The notes under the pieces were generated by a model. That model was not told the DNA's origin. It searched no databases and was given only the letters and a program-made list of their open reading frames with translations. Made by a program: the position numbers and the translations under genes. DNA of 64,000 nt from Humulus lupulus (lineage: Eukaryota; Streptophyta; Magnoliopsida; Rosales; Cannabaceae): contig NC_084793.1 in the NCBI RefSeq assembly GCF_963169125.1, forward strand, positions 36,978,578-37,042,577, in the 5' to 3' direction. How positions within the stretch are numbered: position 1 is the stretch's first letter; each line of letters starts with the position of its first letter. This document shows, in pieces, positions 10,589 through 21,061 of the stretch.

Positions 10589-11438
10589 AGATAAGTGCTT
10601 ATACAGGGATGGAAATTAAGCCCCTGACATCAAATTAGGTCAGTCATACAATTTTGGCAACCGAGCCAATAGTACATCAACTTAGGTCTGTCATACATTT
10701 ATGAACACCTTAGGCCCAACCATACTTATCTTTTTTTGTACCTGAAATGTTAGGGTCATACATATAACAAGCTAGGTCATAAACTAAATTACCTAATTTT
10801 CCTTACCTCAAGTGTGGAAAAACAGAAGAAAAGAGATTGATTTTACTATAGAGAATCGCCCAAAACCTTAGATTTAAATTAGAGACTTATAATAAAACTA
10901 TACTTCCAAAAATTCTAAACCTCATAAAGTCATACCTTCACCCTAGAACCAAAAGATGAAATCTTGAGCCTTCACTTTAATGCCTATCTTCCAACAACAA
11001 CACCAAGAGCTTTAATGTTTCGGCTATATATTGGCTTGATAGGGCCTAGTGTTTCGGATATAGGGTTTATAAAGGCAATAGTGTTTGAAGCTTAATAGAA
11101 AAATAGAAGAAGAAATGAATTCCCAAGCACTATAAAGACTATAGTGGTTCGACTATGGTGTGTTTATGGGGCAAAAATACGAGAGCTGTTGGAAGCTATG
11201 GATTTTGAAAATGAGAGGCTTCAAATTTTTGTTTTGAGTGTGAAAAATGAAATGGTGAAAGGCCATATTTATAGGCTTCAAACCCAACTCATTTCCTTAT
11301 TTCTCTCCACTCCTATTCAACCATTTTTCAAATTTTAAACTTCCCTATCCCTATATGGTTTTAGGCAGCCCTTTTCTTTCTCCTATTCACATGCTACAAC
11401 TTCTCCATTGACGCCACCTACACTATTATGTAACAAAA
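10589..11438 (-). repeat. RT1 3' LTR, second segment (interrupted by RT3)
   Basis: The match to the right-hand RT1 LTR resumes at GATAAGTGCTTATACAGG and continues through the minus-strand TATA region (TATTTATA at about 11266-11273) to TATGTAACAAAA, where copia RT3 starts. The equivalent right-hand LTR goes on for another 600 bp, which is not found here. The 64-codon open frame at 11144-11338 has a diverged twin in the other LTR (60190-60375) only because LTRs are duplicated. Confidence 0.8.
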
Positions 11439-13306
11439 TGTCAGGGTTTCATGCCCTAATTAAAACCCAACTTCTTTGTAATCTCATTTTATTATCAACA
11501 AAAGAATAGACATCATTTTTTGACTTGGTCAATCACTTTGCTCACATGTTTTATTTTCATGATTATTTGTTTAATATAAACTTCTATTAAATCCCAAGTA
11601 TATATCTAATCATATTTATAGTGACGTAATCACAGTGGAATATAAATATGATTATATGTTCAAACTAAGTTAGTCCTAAGATTAGTCTGTGCACAGGATT
11701 TATACTGACTTGCCGATCTACGATATGATCTACTTACACATTGTACTGTTATGTTCTTTCCAGAACATTAGCAAAGTAGACAAGATCGGATGTATTTGTT
11801 ACATCGGACTGGACCGATATTGATAGTTGATAAGATAAGTAAACATACCATTATTATCTATTCTAGTCATATCATATCGTTGACCATAGGTCAATTCAAT
11901 CTCAATTCTAAGTGGTTAGTATTCTAACTAATTGTGTTATTTGAGTTCTTTGACTTGTTCGTTACTAGCTTACCCTACGGACTAGCTCATACTTACATCT
12001 TGAGAACTCGGAAGTATAATTAAGTGGGAGTGTTAATCATAGATATGAACATCTATAGCTTCCGATGAAGAAGTGAAACGATGGTTTCATTTTAGTTTGG
12101 TTCATGGTGTTAAATGATAGAGATCTAATTTCAGTAATTAAATTAGTTTACTGAAATATCATTTACAAGGAACTAAGTGTTTTAAGGATAAAATACAATG
12201 AGGGGCAAAACGGTATTTTAGTCTCATCTCATTGTAGACTGTCTATAGAGGATTGAGTGACAATTGTTGTTGTAACAATGGATAATTAATAGCGTATCTA
12301 TATTTGTTATAGAGCGTTTTATGAATTTAAGAGTGCAATTCCGAGTCTATAGTGGAGTCACGAGGAATTAATAAGTTAGTAAACTTATTTGTTAGATTTA
12401 TGATAACTTATTGGAACTTGATTTCATAGGCCCATGGTCCCCATTGTACCTTGGATAAAATCATCTAGATAGTCTCAATTAATTGATTTAATTATAAATT
12501 AGAATTATCAAAGTTGACCAGGTCAATTTTTGATACTTTCACAAAGTTATGTAATTTTTAAAAGAAAAGAGAAATTATGGCAGATTTATGAATTAAGATA
12601 AATTGGTATCTACATTTATAAATAAGTTTAGATCAAGGTTCAAATTATAAATAATTAATTTGATAAAGGATTTAAATAATTATTTAATTAATTAAATGAA
12701 TAGAAAATAATACAAGCCTTGATTTTAAGTCCAATGGGCTTATAATAAAATGGGAAATTTCACGGGCCTAAAGCCCATGATAATTTCGACCTAGGGCTTC
12801 AAATTGGCTATTATTTTATTGATTTTTTAATGAAATTAAATGGATTAATTGAGTCTATAAAATGAGTGCTTAGAGAGAAGTCAAAACACAAGTTCTGATA
12901 AGTTCAGAAGTCACAAGTCAAATTTTCTGATAGGTTTTATATTCTCTCTAAACACAAGTCATTTTCAAAGCTTCTTTGTTATTTTCTCTTCATCTCTCTG
13001 TATCTATCTCATGTGTTGATAATTGCCCACTCTAGTCTAGGTGATTCTAAGGATACTTTGGAAGACCGTGAAGAAAATAGAAGATCGGTTCAGTTTCTTG
13101 ATAATACTCTGCGACAGAAAGGATACAAGGGTTAGAGAAACTGAAGGAATGACTCATTCATTTCGCTGCGTATACTGTAAGTATTCTTATCATTGTTTCT
13201 CTTTGAATTCAATTTTAGAAACATCTTTTAGGTTATCTCATATTAATTTGTTTAATATTAGATCTACATGAAAATAAATAAAGATCTTATATAAGTTTTC
13301 CCAACA
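11439..13306 (+). repeat. RT3 5' LTR
   Basis: The LTR begins TGTCAGGGTTTCATGCCC and ends TTTTCCCAACA. Bases 11450-13000 match 19520-21061 almost continuously (for example GACTTGGTCAATCACTTTGC and GAACATTAGCAAAGTAGA). Its last 300 bp (from about 13001) have no counterpart in the truncated 3' LTR. The end point is chosen by the degraded primer site that follows. Confidence 0.8.
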
Positions 13307-13320
13307 ACTAGCCTCAGAGA
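13307..13320 (+). other. Degraded RT3 primer binding site
   Basis: ACTAGCCTCAGAGA stands where ACTGGTATCAGAGC-like initiator-Met tRNA sites normally stand in plant copia elements. Several positions differ, so it is probably decayed. Confidence 0.45.
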
Positions 13321-13591
13321 CTTTGGTAATCTTTATTTTCATGCATGAACATGTTAACAATTGGATTATTTGATGTGTTTGAATAATTGGATGGTTTTCA
13401 TGTTTTTATGAAGCATATTGAATTTTATGTGATTATTAGCAATTTTAGGTTATTTTGTTGTGTTTTCTATGCCATTAAGTTTTATATATGCTTTATTTTT
13501 GTGTAAAACATGTTAAAAATTAATTAGAAAATGATTTTGGCTTGAAAATTGCTCAAAAAAATTTCTTTTGAAAACTTTTATCCCAGCTACC

Positions 13592-13678
13592 CATGTGCGC
13601 GCGTGTGCACATGCGCGCCACCCGCGCGCCCCGCACGCGTCACCTGCACGCACGCCCGCGCGCACCAGCCAGCCACAT
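13592..13678 (+). other. Alternating purine-pyrimidine GC island
   Basis: The run of GTGCGCGCGTGTGCACATGC and similar dinucleotides is highly CG- and CA-rich inside an AT-rich leader. Such alternation is prone to left-handed Z-DNA. Immediately after it is the inverted repeat GATGAA-C-AGTAC / GTACT-A-TTCATC (13681-13708). Confidence 0.6.
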
Positions 13679-14848
13679 GCGATGAACAGTACTGTGGTAC
13701 TATTCATCCAATTTTTAAAAAAAATTAAAGAAAAATAAAAATTGTGAAAATTAATTATTTATAATCAAAACAAAAAATATCACATTTATTTTATCATTTA
13801 AAATTATTTTTTAAAATAAGATATTTTTATTAGTTGAGATTTAAATAATTAGATACTTTCTATAAAGATTCAAATTCAAATTTAAAAATAGATTAACAAC
13901 TTAATTTTAAATATTTTAATATAATAAAATATTAGAATTAAGATATCAGATATGAGATATTTAAGATATTTTCTTTTAAATTCTTGATATTTTATTAAAT
14001 CTTTATTTGAAAATATAATATCTATTTATTCTATAATGTGTAATATTTAAATTATTTGAAATTTGAAATCTGTTAGTTAGATATTTTCATGGATATTTGA
14101 ATTTGATTAACTGTTTTAAGATATTTTAGGGTTGTTATAACTATTAATATATATTTTTTTTAAATGGTTAAAATATTTGCTTATAGTTGTAACAACACAA
14201 GATATTTTTTAAAAACAATTATGATATTGATTTTAAAATTTAAAATTGGTTAAATTTTGAAAAATATCTTTTCTTCAGCTAATTAATAATATATTTTTTT
14301 TAAAATGGGATTTAAATTAACCTTGGTTAATTGTTGATAAATCTTATTTAAATTAAATTAATACTTTTCAAATTAACCTAAACCAAGTTGATTGTTGATA
14401 AATGAAATTTAAATTAACTATTGTTTATTGTTGATATATTTCATTTGAATTGACTTATTTTTTTAAAAAAAGTTTAATTAATTTGAATTTTTTGATGAAT
14501 TCTAGATAATTAATTGTGGTATTTTTGCAAATGAAATAAATTGTGGTATTTTTGCATAAATTCATAGAATTGCTCATATAGTAACATGATTAGGTCCATC
14601 CAATTATATATGGTATTTTTGCAATTGAACTTAAATGCATATAGTGGCCCATATGTTTGTTAGATATATGGATTTTGCCAAATAAAATATTCATAAAATG
14701 ATAGGTTTTATTTGGACCCATTAGAAAATGTAAAGTATAAATTCCTCTCTTGTGGGTGATTCCACTTGTGAATGCCCATTTGTTTTGCATGACTATAGTG
14801 GGCCTAATCAATTAATAAAATGAATGTTTAAATTCCTGTCTTTTAGAC

Positions 14849-14916
14849 CTTGTATGGAAGATTGGAGGCATTTGCAGTGGGAACGACATACTGGACCCAG
14901 TCCTCCTCCATACAAG
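14849..14916 (+). promoter_or_regulatory. Conserved leader hairpin (copia RT3 copy)
   Basis: The outer arms CTTGTATGGA (14849-14858) and TCCATACAAG (14907-14916) pair perfectly. An inner helix GGAGG (14864-14868) pairs with CCTCC (14902-14906) across a 5-nt bulge. The 33-nt loop holds AGTGGGAACGAC and ACTGGACCCAG. The same loop, with differently sequenced but still pairing arms, is found in gypsy RT8, and the loop with a weaker stem in RT1. The role is unknown; it lies about 0.8 kb upstream of gag. Confidence 0.65.
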
Positions 14917-15729
14917 CCCAATTGTTAACGCCAATTTACCTGAGTTGGACTTAATTGTATAGGTTCATTATATTAGTTAAACCTAAATATTGATTAGCAA
15001 CAAATTAATTCTAAATTAATTGAATTTGTTTCAATGTGACACTTTAGAATTAATGAGAAATTATAGGACTTTGGTTTTAAAAATTCTAATCTTACAATTT
15101 TTTGGAGAACTAGTCACTAATTTTCGAAAAATACTATTTTTTAATTTCATAATGAGATTATTTTAAGATTTATATTCGATCTCCACCGTTGGTTTAGCAA
15201 CGTCAATAGCTTAATGGGGCCTCGAGGCACTTTGATTCGCCCCCCTATGGAAGGTCTTCATTAGCTATTTTAACAAGGTTAGATTTTGAAAGATAGATAA
15301 TTATAGGTCAAATTCTATTAGACTCGCCCCTATGGTGACTATTAGGACTAAATCTATGATTATCGAAACCGTGGGTCTAGCTCATAAAATAAGAGATTTT
15401 GTTTTCTTATTTTGATAGAATAGTAGGTTGTTAATAGTGGTGTCCATTAGTAAATGAGTTTACAACTCTATTTAACTAGTGGTATTTTTTACTCTCGCCA
15501 ACTAGGACAAGGATATCATAGATTAGTTAAAAACCTAAAGAAATAGAGATATGATTGTTTTTGGTATTTTTCTCATATCTTACATATTTTTGGTATATGT
15601 TGTGCTATTTCTTTAAATTTGTGTAAATAGAAGTTTTTTTGAGCAAATGTGATTGATTTCTATTTTATTGGTAATTTGTAGTTTTAAGTTAAGTAGTGTT
15701 TGTGTCTACTCCCATCCTTTCTCAACTTT

Positions 15730-16285
15730 CGATGGAGAAACTCACTGGAGAAAACTTCCTTAAGTGGAAGCAGAATATCAACATAGAAATGATTGGTGAC
15801 AACTTCGAGTTCTTCATGATTGAAGAATTCCCAGAATGAGCACTGTGTCTGCACGTTCGTGATGGCACCGTCAATGCTCATGATGGCACTGTAAATGCTT
15901 GGATATCACCGTCTCTGCACATACGTGATGTCACCATGAATGCTCAGATAGAACCATGTCTGCACGTTCGTGGTCAACTCAACTATGGTCTGACGTAGCT
16001 CATGAACGTGCTTCAGATTTTTGAGCCTATCATGGGTGGACTTAGTAAAGGAGGAGAAAATAAGACTATTGATGTTGCTGTTGATCCAGCTAAGGCTGAA
16101 GCTAACCAAGCTTCATCTTCGAAAGCTGGAAACAAGAGGAATAACAACCCCATGCTTGCAAAGGCTGCAAAGACAAGTGCACAGACACCTACAGGAAGAA
16201 CAAGAAAAACAAGAAAGGTAAAGATAAGTATTTTCACTACAAAGAAAAGGGGCATTGGAAACGAGATTGCCCCAAGTTTCTAGCA
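15730..16285 (+). pseudogene. gag: RT3 gag remnant with internal tandem repeats
   Basis: The start is recognisable as MEKLTGENFLKWKQNINIEM, the usual copia gag opening, ending at a stop at 15837. The middle of gag has been replaced by irregular repeats of TGCACGTTCGTGATG-like sequence (about 15847-15975). A C-terminal part resumes at 16002 (MNVLQIFEPIMGGLSKGG) and, after a frameshift near 16220, ends in YFHYKEKGHWKRDCP. In that knuckle the first two cysteines of the usual CFHCKEKGHWKRDCP are tyrosines. It cannot make a working nucleocapsid. Confidence 0.8.
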
Positions 16286-16570
16286 GCGAAAAACAAAGGT
16301 AATGATTATAGTTCATTTATCTTAGAAACATGTGTTTTAGAGAATGATAAATCCGTTTGTATTATTGATTCTGGATCTACCAACCATGTTTGCAACTCTT
16401 TACAGCTTCTTGAATCGTGGGAGGAAGTGGACGAAGGCAGCTTAAAGCTTAGAGTTGGGAACAAAGCATTCGTTGTGGTCCAAGCTAGAGAAAGAGCTCG
16501 TCTGATGTTCGGAAATAAATACGTAATTTTAAAAGATGTATTTTTTATTCTGGATTTCAGTATAAATTAA
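16286..16570 (+). pseudogene. RT3 aspartic protease
   Basis: The frame following the zinc knuckle reads CIIDSGSTNHVCNSLQLLES, the copia retropepsin active site D-S-G-S, and continues to VFFILDFSIN with a stop at about 16567. The flap and later parts are weak. It joins the integrase region without a new start, as expected of a single gag-pol polyprotein. Confidence 0.75.
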
Positions 16571-16759
16571 ATTTCAGTTTCCATGTTGCAATTAGAACGA
16601 TTTGTTATGACTTTCACAAGTTCTAATATATCTATTTCTTTCAATGGATCACAATTGTGTATTGCATATTTGGAAAATGAGCTTTATATTCTGTGACCTA
16701 ATGAACCCCTCACTCTTAACAATGATTTATTCAAAGTAGCTAAACCTAGGACCAATAAA

Positions 16760-17934
16760 TGTGAAAAGACCAATAACAACAATATGACGTATTTATGGCA
16801 CTTGAACTAGGTCACATTGGCTATGATAGGATTCAAAGACTTAAAAAGGATGGGCCTTTGAGGGAACTCACCTTAGGTGAATTACCTATCTATGAATCTT
16901 GTCTAGAAGGCAAACTAACCAAGCATCCATTCTCTGCAAAGGGTGATAGGGCCAAAGAATCACTTGGACTTGTTCATTAAGATATTTGTGGACCTTTGAA
17001 TGTATAAGCCAGGGGTGGTTTTGAGCATTTCGCCATTTTCATCGACGATTACTCTAGAAACTTATGTCTTTACCTAATGCATAGGAAATCATAAACATTT
17101 TCAAAGTTTCAGGAATTCCTAGCAATGGCTCAGAACCAATTAGGTAAAACGTTAAAGATCTTGCGATCTGATAGGGGTGGAGAATATTTGGTTATGCAGT
17201 TCCAAGATCATTTAACTGAACTTGGGATTTTATCACAACTTACTGCCCCAGGTACTCCGCAACAAAATGGTATAGAAGAACGCCGTAACAGAAATTTATT
17301 GGAAATGGTTAGATGCATGCTCAGTTACTCAACTCTACCAACTTCGTTCTGGGGACATGAAATTGAAACCGCGAATGACATTCTCAATGTCGTGCCGTCT
17401 AAATCAATCCCCAAAACACCTTTAGAATGCTCGAATGGTCGTGAACCTAGTTTACGCCATTATAGAATCTGGGGGTGTCCCACTCACGTCCTGAGGAAAA
17501 AGGAAGGAAAGCTAGAACCACGAACTGAAGTTTGCATGTTTGTTGGCTATCCTAAAGGTACTCGGGGTGAAATTTTCTATAGTCATTCAGAAAAGAAAGT
17601 GTTTACTTCTACAAATGCTGCTTTTCTGGAAAATGACTATGTCCAAAACTTCAAACCTTGCAGCAAAGTAGTTTTAGAGGAGATGGTTAAAGATTTGACT
17701 CCAACCAATGTTCCATCGTCATCAACGCAAGTTGATGATGAAATTACCACTCTTCATGTCCAACCGACACAAGTCGATTTAAATGAAGATAGTACCACTA
17801 TTCCTGAGCAAACAGTCACAGAGCCTCGTCGTAGTGGGAGGGTTTGTAGGAACCCAGTTCGCTATGGTTTCGATGGTGAAACCAATATGGTTGTTGGTGA
17901 CACTATTGATGATGATTCATTGTCTTTCAAATAG
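16760..17934 (+). pseudogene. RT3 integrase
   Basis: The pre-integrase zinc region reads LELGHIGYDRIQRL then YESCLEGKLTKHPF, with the first cysteine replaced by tyrosine. The catalytic core has D in DICGP, D in LRSDRGGEYL and E in APGTPQQNGIEERRNR, so the D-D-E triad is preserved. Stops occur at 16978, near 17006 and 17092. The open part 17125-17931 (269 codons) runs from the second catalytic D to the proline- and threonine-rich linker before RT (PRRSGRVCRNPVRYGF). Confidence 0.85.
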
Positions 17935-18686
17935 GCAATGGCTAGCCTTGAAAAGGAACTATGGCTCGAAGCCATGATACAGGAAATGGAGTCCATGTAT
18001 TCAAATTTCGTTTGGGATCTTGTGGAAGCACCTAGTGAATTTAGGGCCATTGGGTGCAAGTGGATATACAAGAAGAAATGAGGTGTTGATTGAAATATCG
18101 AGACTTATAAAGCTCGATTTGTGGCAAAGGGTTATACCCAATGAGAGGCGTGGACTATGAGGAAACATTTAGTTCGGTAGCCATGCTCAAGTCCATTCGC
18201 ATCCTCCTATCCATAGCAGTCGCTCTCAACTATGAGATCTGGAAAATGGACGTCAAGACAACTTTTCTTAATGGAAAGCTTAACGAAGTCATTTATATGG
18301 ATCAGTCAGAAGGATTTAAAGTAGCTGGAGAAGAAGGAAAAGTTTGCAAGTTGAATAGGTCCATCTATGGACTTAAGCAAGCTTCTCGTTCCTGGAATCT
18401 TAGGTTTGATGAAATAATCAAAACCTATGGCTTCGAACAAAATATTGATGAGCCCTGTGTTTACCAACTAAAGGCAAATCAAATAGCAGTATTCCTGGTT
18501 CTTTATGTGGATGATATCTTACTCATTGGAAACAATATTAAGAAATTATTAGATATGAAGAATTGGATGAGCACTCAATTCTAGATGAAGGATTTGGGTG
18601 AAGCAAGTTGTGTTCTAGGTATCCAGATCATCAGGGATAGAAAGAACAAACTTTTAGCTCTATCTTAAGCACCTTACATAGATAAA
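17935..18686 (+). pseudogene. RT3 reverse transcriptase
   Basis: RT begins just after a stop at 17932 (ALEKELWLEAM-like opening) and shifts frame near 18140. The open stretch 18141-18581 contains WKMDVKTTFLNGKLNEVIYM, GLKQASRSWNLRFD and the active site VLYVDDILLIGN. A stop at 18582 precedes MKDLGEASCVLGIQI, and another lies at 18666. The order of motifs and the YVDD box are those of Ty1/copia RT. Confidence 0.88.
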
Positions 18687-19484
18687 GTGCTTGAATGTTT
18701 CTCAATGACAAATTCCAAGAAAGGGCATCTACCGTCCCACCATGGAATTAGTCTTTCAAAGAAGCAGTCTCCCCAGACTCCTGAAGAGGAAGATGCAATG
18801 AGAAAAGTTCCTTACGCATCTGCTGTTGGAAGTATGATGTATGCCATGTTGTGTACTAGACCAGTTATCTGCTATGCAGTGGGAGTAGTGAGCAGGAATC
18901 AGTCAAACCCAGGACCGGAACATTGGATAGCAGTTAAGCATATCCTGAAGTATTTAATGCATACTAGGGATTATATGTTAGTCTACAAGGGTGGTGTTCT
19001 GAACCCTGTAGGCTACACCGATTCAGATTTTCAGACTGATGTCGATGACAGGAAGTCTTCTTCTAGAATGATGTTTACTCTTGGGGGTGGAGCTGTGATT
19101 TGGAGAAGCGTAAAGCAGTCTGCAATCTCAGATTCCACTATGGAGGTTGAGTACATAGCCGCGTCAGAAGCAGCTAAGGAAATAGTCTGGCTAAAGAAGT
19201 TCTATTCGGATCTTGGTGTTATTCCAGAAATGGATAAACCGCTTGTGTTGTTTTGTGACAATACAATAGCGATATCCCACTCAAAAGAACCTCGTAGTCA
19301 CAATAGGAGTAAGCATATAGAAAGGAAGTATCACATTATTCAAGAATATGTGGCCAGGGGAGATGTGAAGGTTATGAAGATTGCAACTGAAGACAATCTT
19401 GCGGATCCGTTTACAAAGACACTACCAGAAGCTACATTTGATAAGCATATCAAGGAAATGAGATTAATAGAATTAAGGCATTAG
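18687..19484 (+). pseudogene. RT3 RNase H
   Basis: This 265-codon open frame covers the RT thumb and RNase H: PYASAVGSMMYAMLCTRP, GYTDSDFQTDVDDRKSSS, SDSTMEVEYIAASEAAKE, and the C-terminal NLADPFTKTLPEATFDKHI. Asp, Glu and Asp catalytic positions appear present (TDSD, EVEY, CDN). It is the best preserved part of the element. The stop at 19482 is close to the polypurine tract, as usual. Confidence 0.85.
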
Positions 19485-19497
19485 TTTCAATTAGTGC

Positions 19498-19508
19498 AAG
19501 GGGGAGTT
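19498..19508 (+). other. RT3 polypurine tract
   Basis: AAGGGGGAG lies directly before the 3' LTR and 14 bp after the pol stop. It would prime plus-strand DNA synthesis. Confidence 0.75.
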
Positions 19509-21061
19509 TTTTGGGGTTTCATGCCATAATTAAAACCCAATTTCTTTGTAATCTCAATTTATTATCAATAAAAGAATAGAAATCATTTTTTGACTTGGTC
19601 AATCACTTTGCTCAAATGTTTTATTTTCATGATTATTTGATTAATATAAACTTCTTTTAAATCCCGAGCATATAGCTAATCGTATTTATAGTGACGTAAT
19701 CACAATGGAATATAAAAATGATTATATGTTTAAAATAAGTTAGTCCTAAGATTAGTCAGTGCACATGATTTACACTAACTTGCCAATCTACCATATCATC
19801 GACTTACATATTATAGTGTTATGTTCTTTCCAGAACATTAGCAAAGTAGATAAGATCGGATGTATTTGTTACATCGGATTGGACCGATATTGACAGTTGA
19901 TAAGATAAGTAAACATACCATTATTATCTATTCTAGTCATATCATAACGTTTACCATAGGTCAATTCAATCTCAATTCTGAGTGGTTAGTATTCTAACTG
20001 ATTGTATTATTTGAGTTCTTTGACTTGTTCATTACCAGCTTACCTTATGGACTAGCCCATACTTACATCTTGAGAACTCGGTAGTATAATTGAGTGGGAG
20101 TGTTAACCATAGATATGAACATCTATAGCTTCTGATGAAGAAGTGAAATGATGGTTTCCTTTTAGTTTGGTTCAAGGTGTTAAATGATAGAGATCTCATT
20201 TCAGTAATTAAATTAGTTTGCTGAAATATCATTTACAAGGAACTAAGTGTTTTAAGGATAAAATACAATGAGAGGTAAAACAATATTTTAGTCCCATCTC
20301 ATTGTAGACCGTCTATAGAGGATTGAGTAACAATTATGGTTGTAACAATGGATAATTAATAGCGTATCTGTATTTGTTATAGAGCGTTTTATGAATTCAT
20401 GAGTGCAATTCCATGTCTGTAGTGGAGTCACGAGGAATTAATAAATTAGTAAATTTATTTGTTAGATTTATGATAACTTATTGGAGCTTGATTTCATAGG
20501 CCCGTGGTCCCCATTGTACATTGGATAAAATCATCTAGATAGTCTCAATTAATTGATTTAATTATCAATTAGAATTATCAAAGTTGACCAGGTCAATTTT
20601 TGATAGTTTCAAAGAGTGATGTAATTTTGAAAAGAAAAGAGAAATTATGGCATATTTATTAATTAAGATAAATTGGTATCTAAATTAATAAATAAGTTTA
20701 AATCAAGGTTCAAATTATAAATAATTAATTTGATAAAAGATTTAAATAATTAAATCAATAGAAAATAATACAAGCTTTGATTTTAAGTCCAATAGGCTTA
20801 TAATCAAATGGGAAATTTCACAGGCTTAAAGCCTATAATAATTTCGACCTAGAGCTTCAAATTGGCTATTATTTTATTGATTTTTTAATTAAATTAAATG
20901 GCCTAATTGAGTCTATAAAAGGAGTGCTTAGAGAGAAGTCAAAACACAAGTTCTGATAAGTTTAGAAGTCACAAGTCAAATTTTCTGATAAGTTTTATAT
21001 TCTCTCTAAACACAAGTCCTTTTCTAAGCCTTTTTGTTATTTTCTCTTCATCTCTCTGTAT
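19509..21061 (+). repeat. RT3 3' LTR, 3'-truncated
   Basis: The match to the 5' LTR begins at GGGGTTTCATGCC and ends at CATCTCTCTGTAT (21061). The last 300 bp of the LTR are absent. The next base belongs to another LTR (L4), which is missing its own 5' part, so both ends were lost at one junction. Confidence 0.85.

Larger units (their letters stand above)
13321..15730 (+). other. Long RT3 leader between LTR and gag
   Basis: This is 2.4 kb of mostly AT-rich sequence without a convincing gene. It contains a GC-rich alternating island at 13592-13678, a short inverted repeat at 13681-13708, irregular tandem phrases around ATTGTTGATAAAT at 14310-14460, repeated GTGGTATTTTTGCA at about 14515-14560, and the hairpin motif at 14849-14916. 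The segment 14720-14965 is homologous, on the opposite strand, to the leader of gypsy RT1 (57790-58330). Short phrases such as ACTCGCCCCTATGGTGACTA at about 15325 precede gag. Confidence 0.6.
11439..21061 (+). mobile_element. RT3: degenerate Ty1/copia element
   Basis: The order is 5' LTR, degraded primer site, an unusually long 2.4-kb leader, gag remnant, protease, integrase, RT, RNase H, polypurine tract, 3' LTR. Protease-integrase-RT is the copia order. The coding region is frameshifted and stopped many times, but the RT YVDD and the integrase acidic residues survive. The 3' LTR lacks its last 250-300 bp. The element sits inside the RT1 LTR; no target duplication can be checked because of the truncation. 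Confidence 0.85.
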
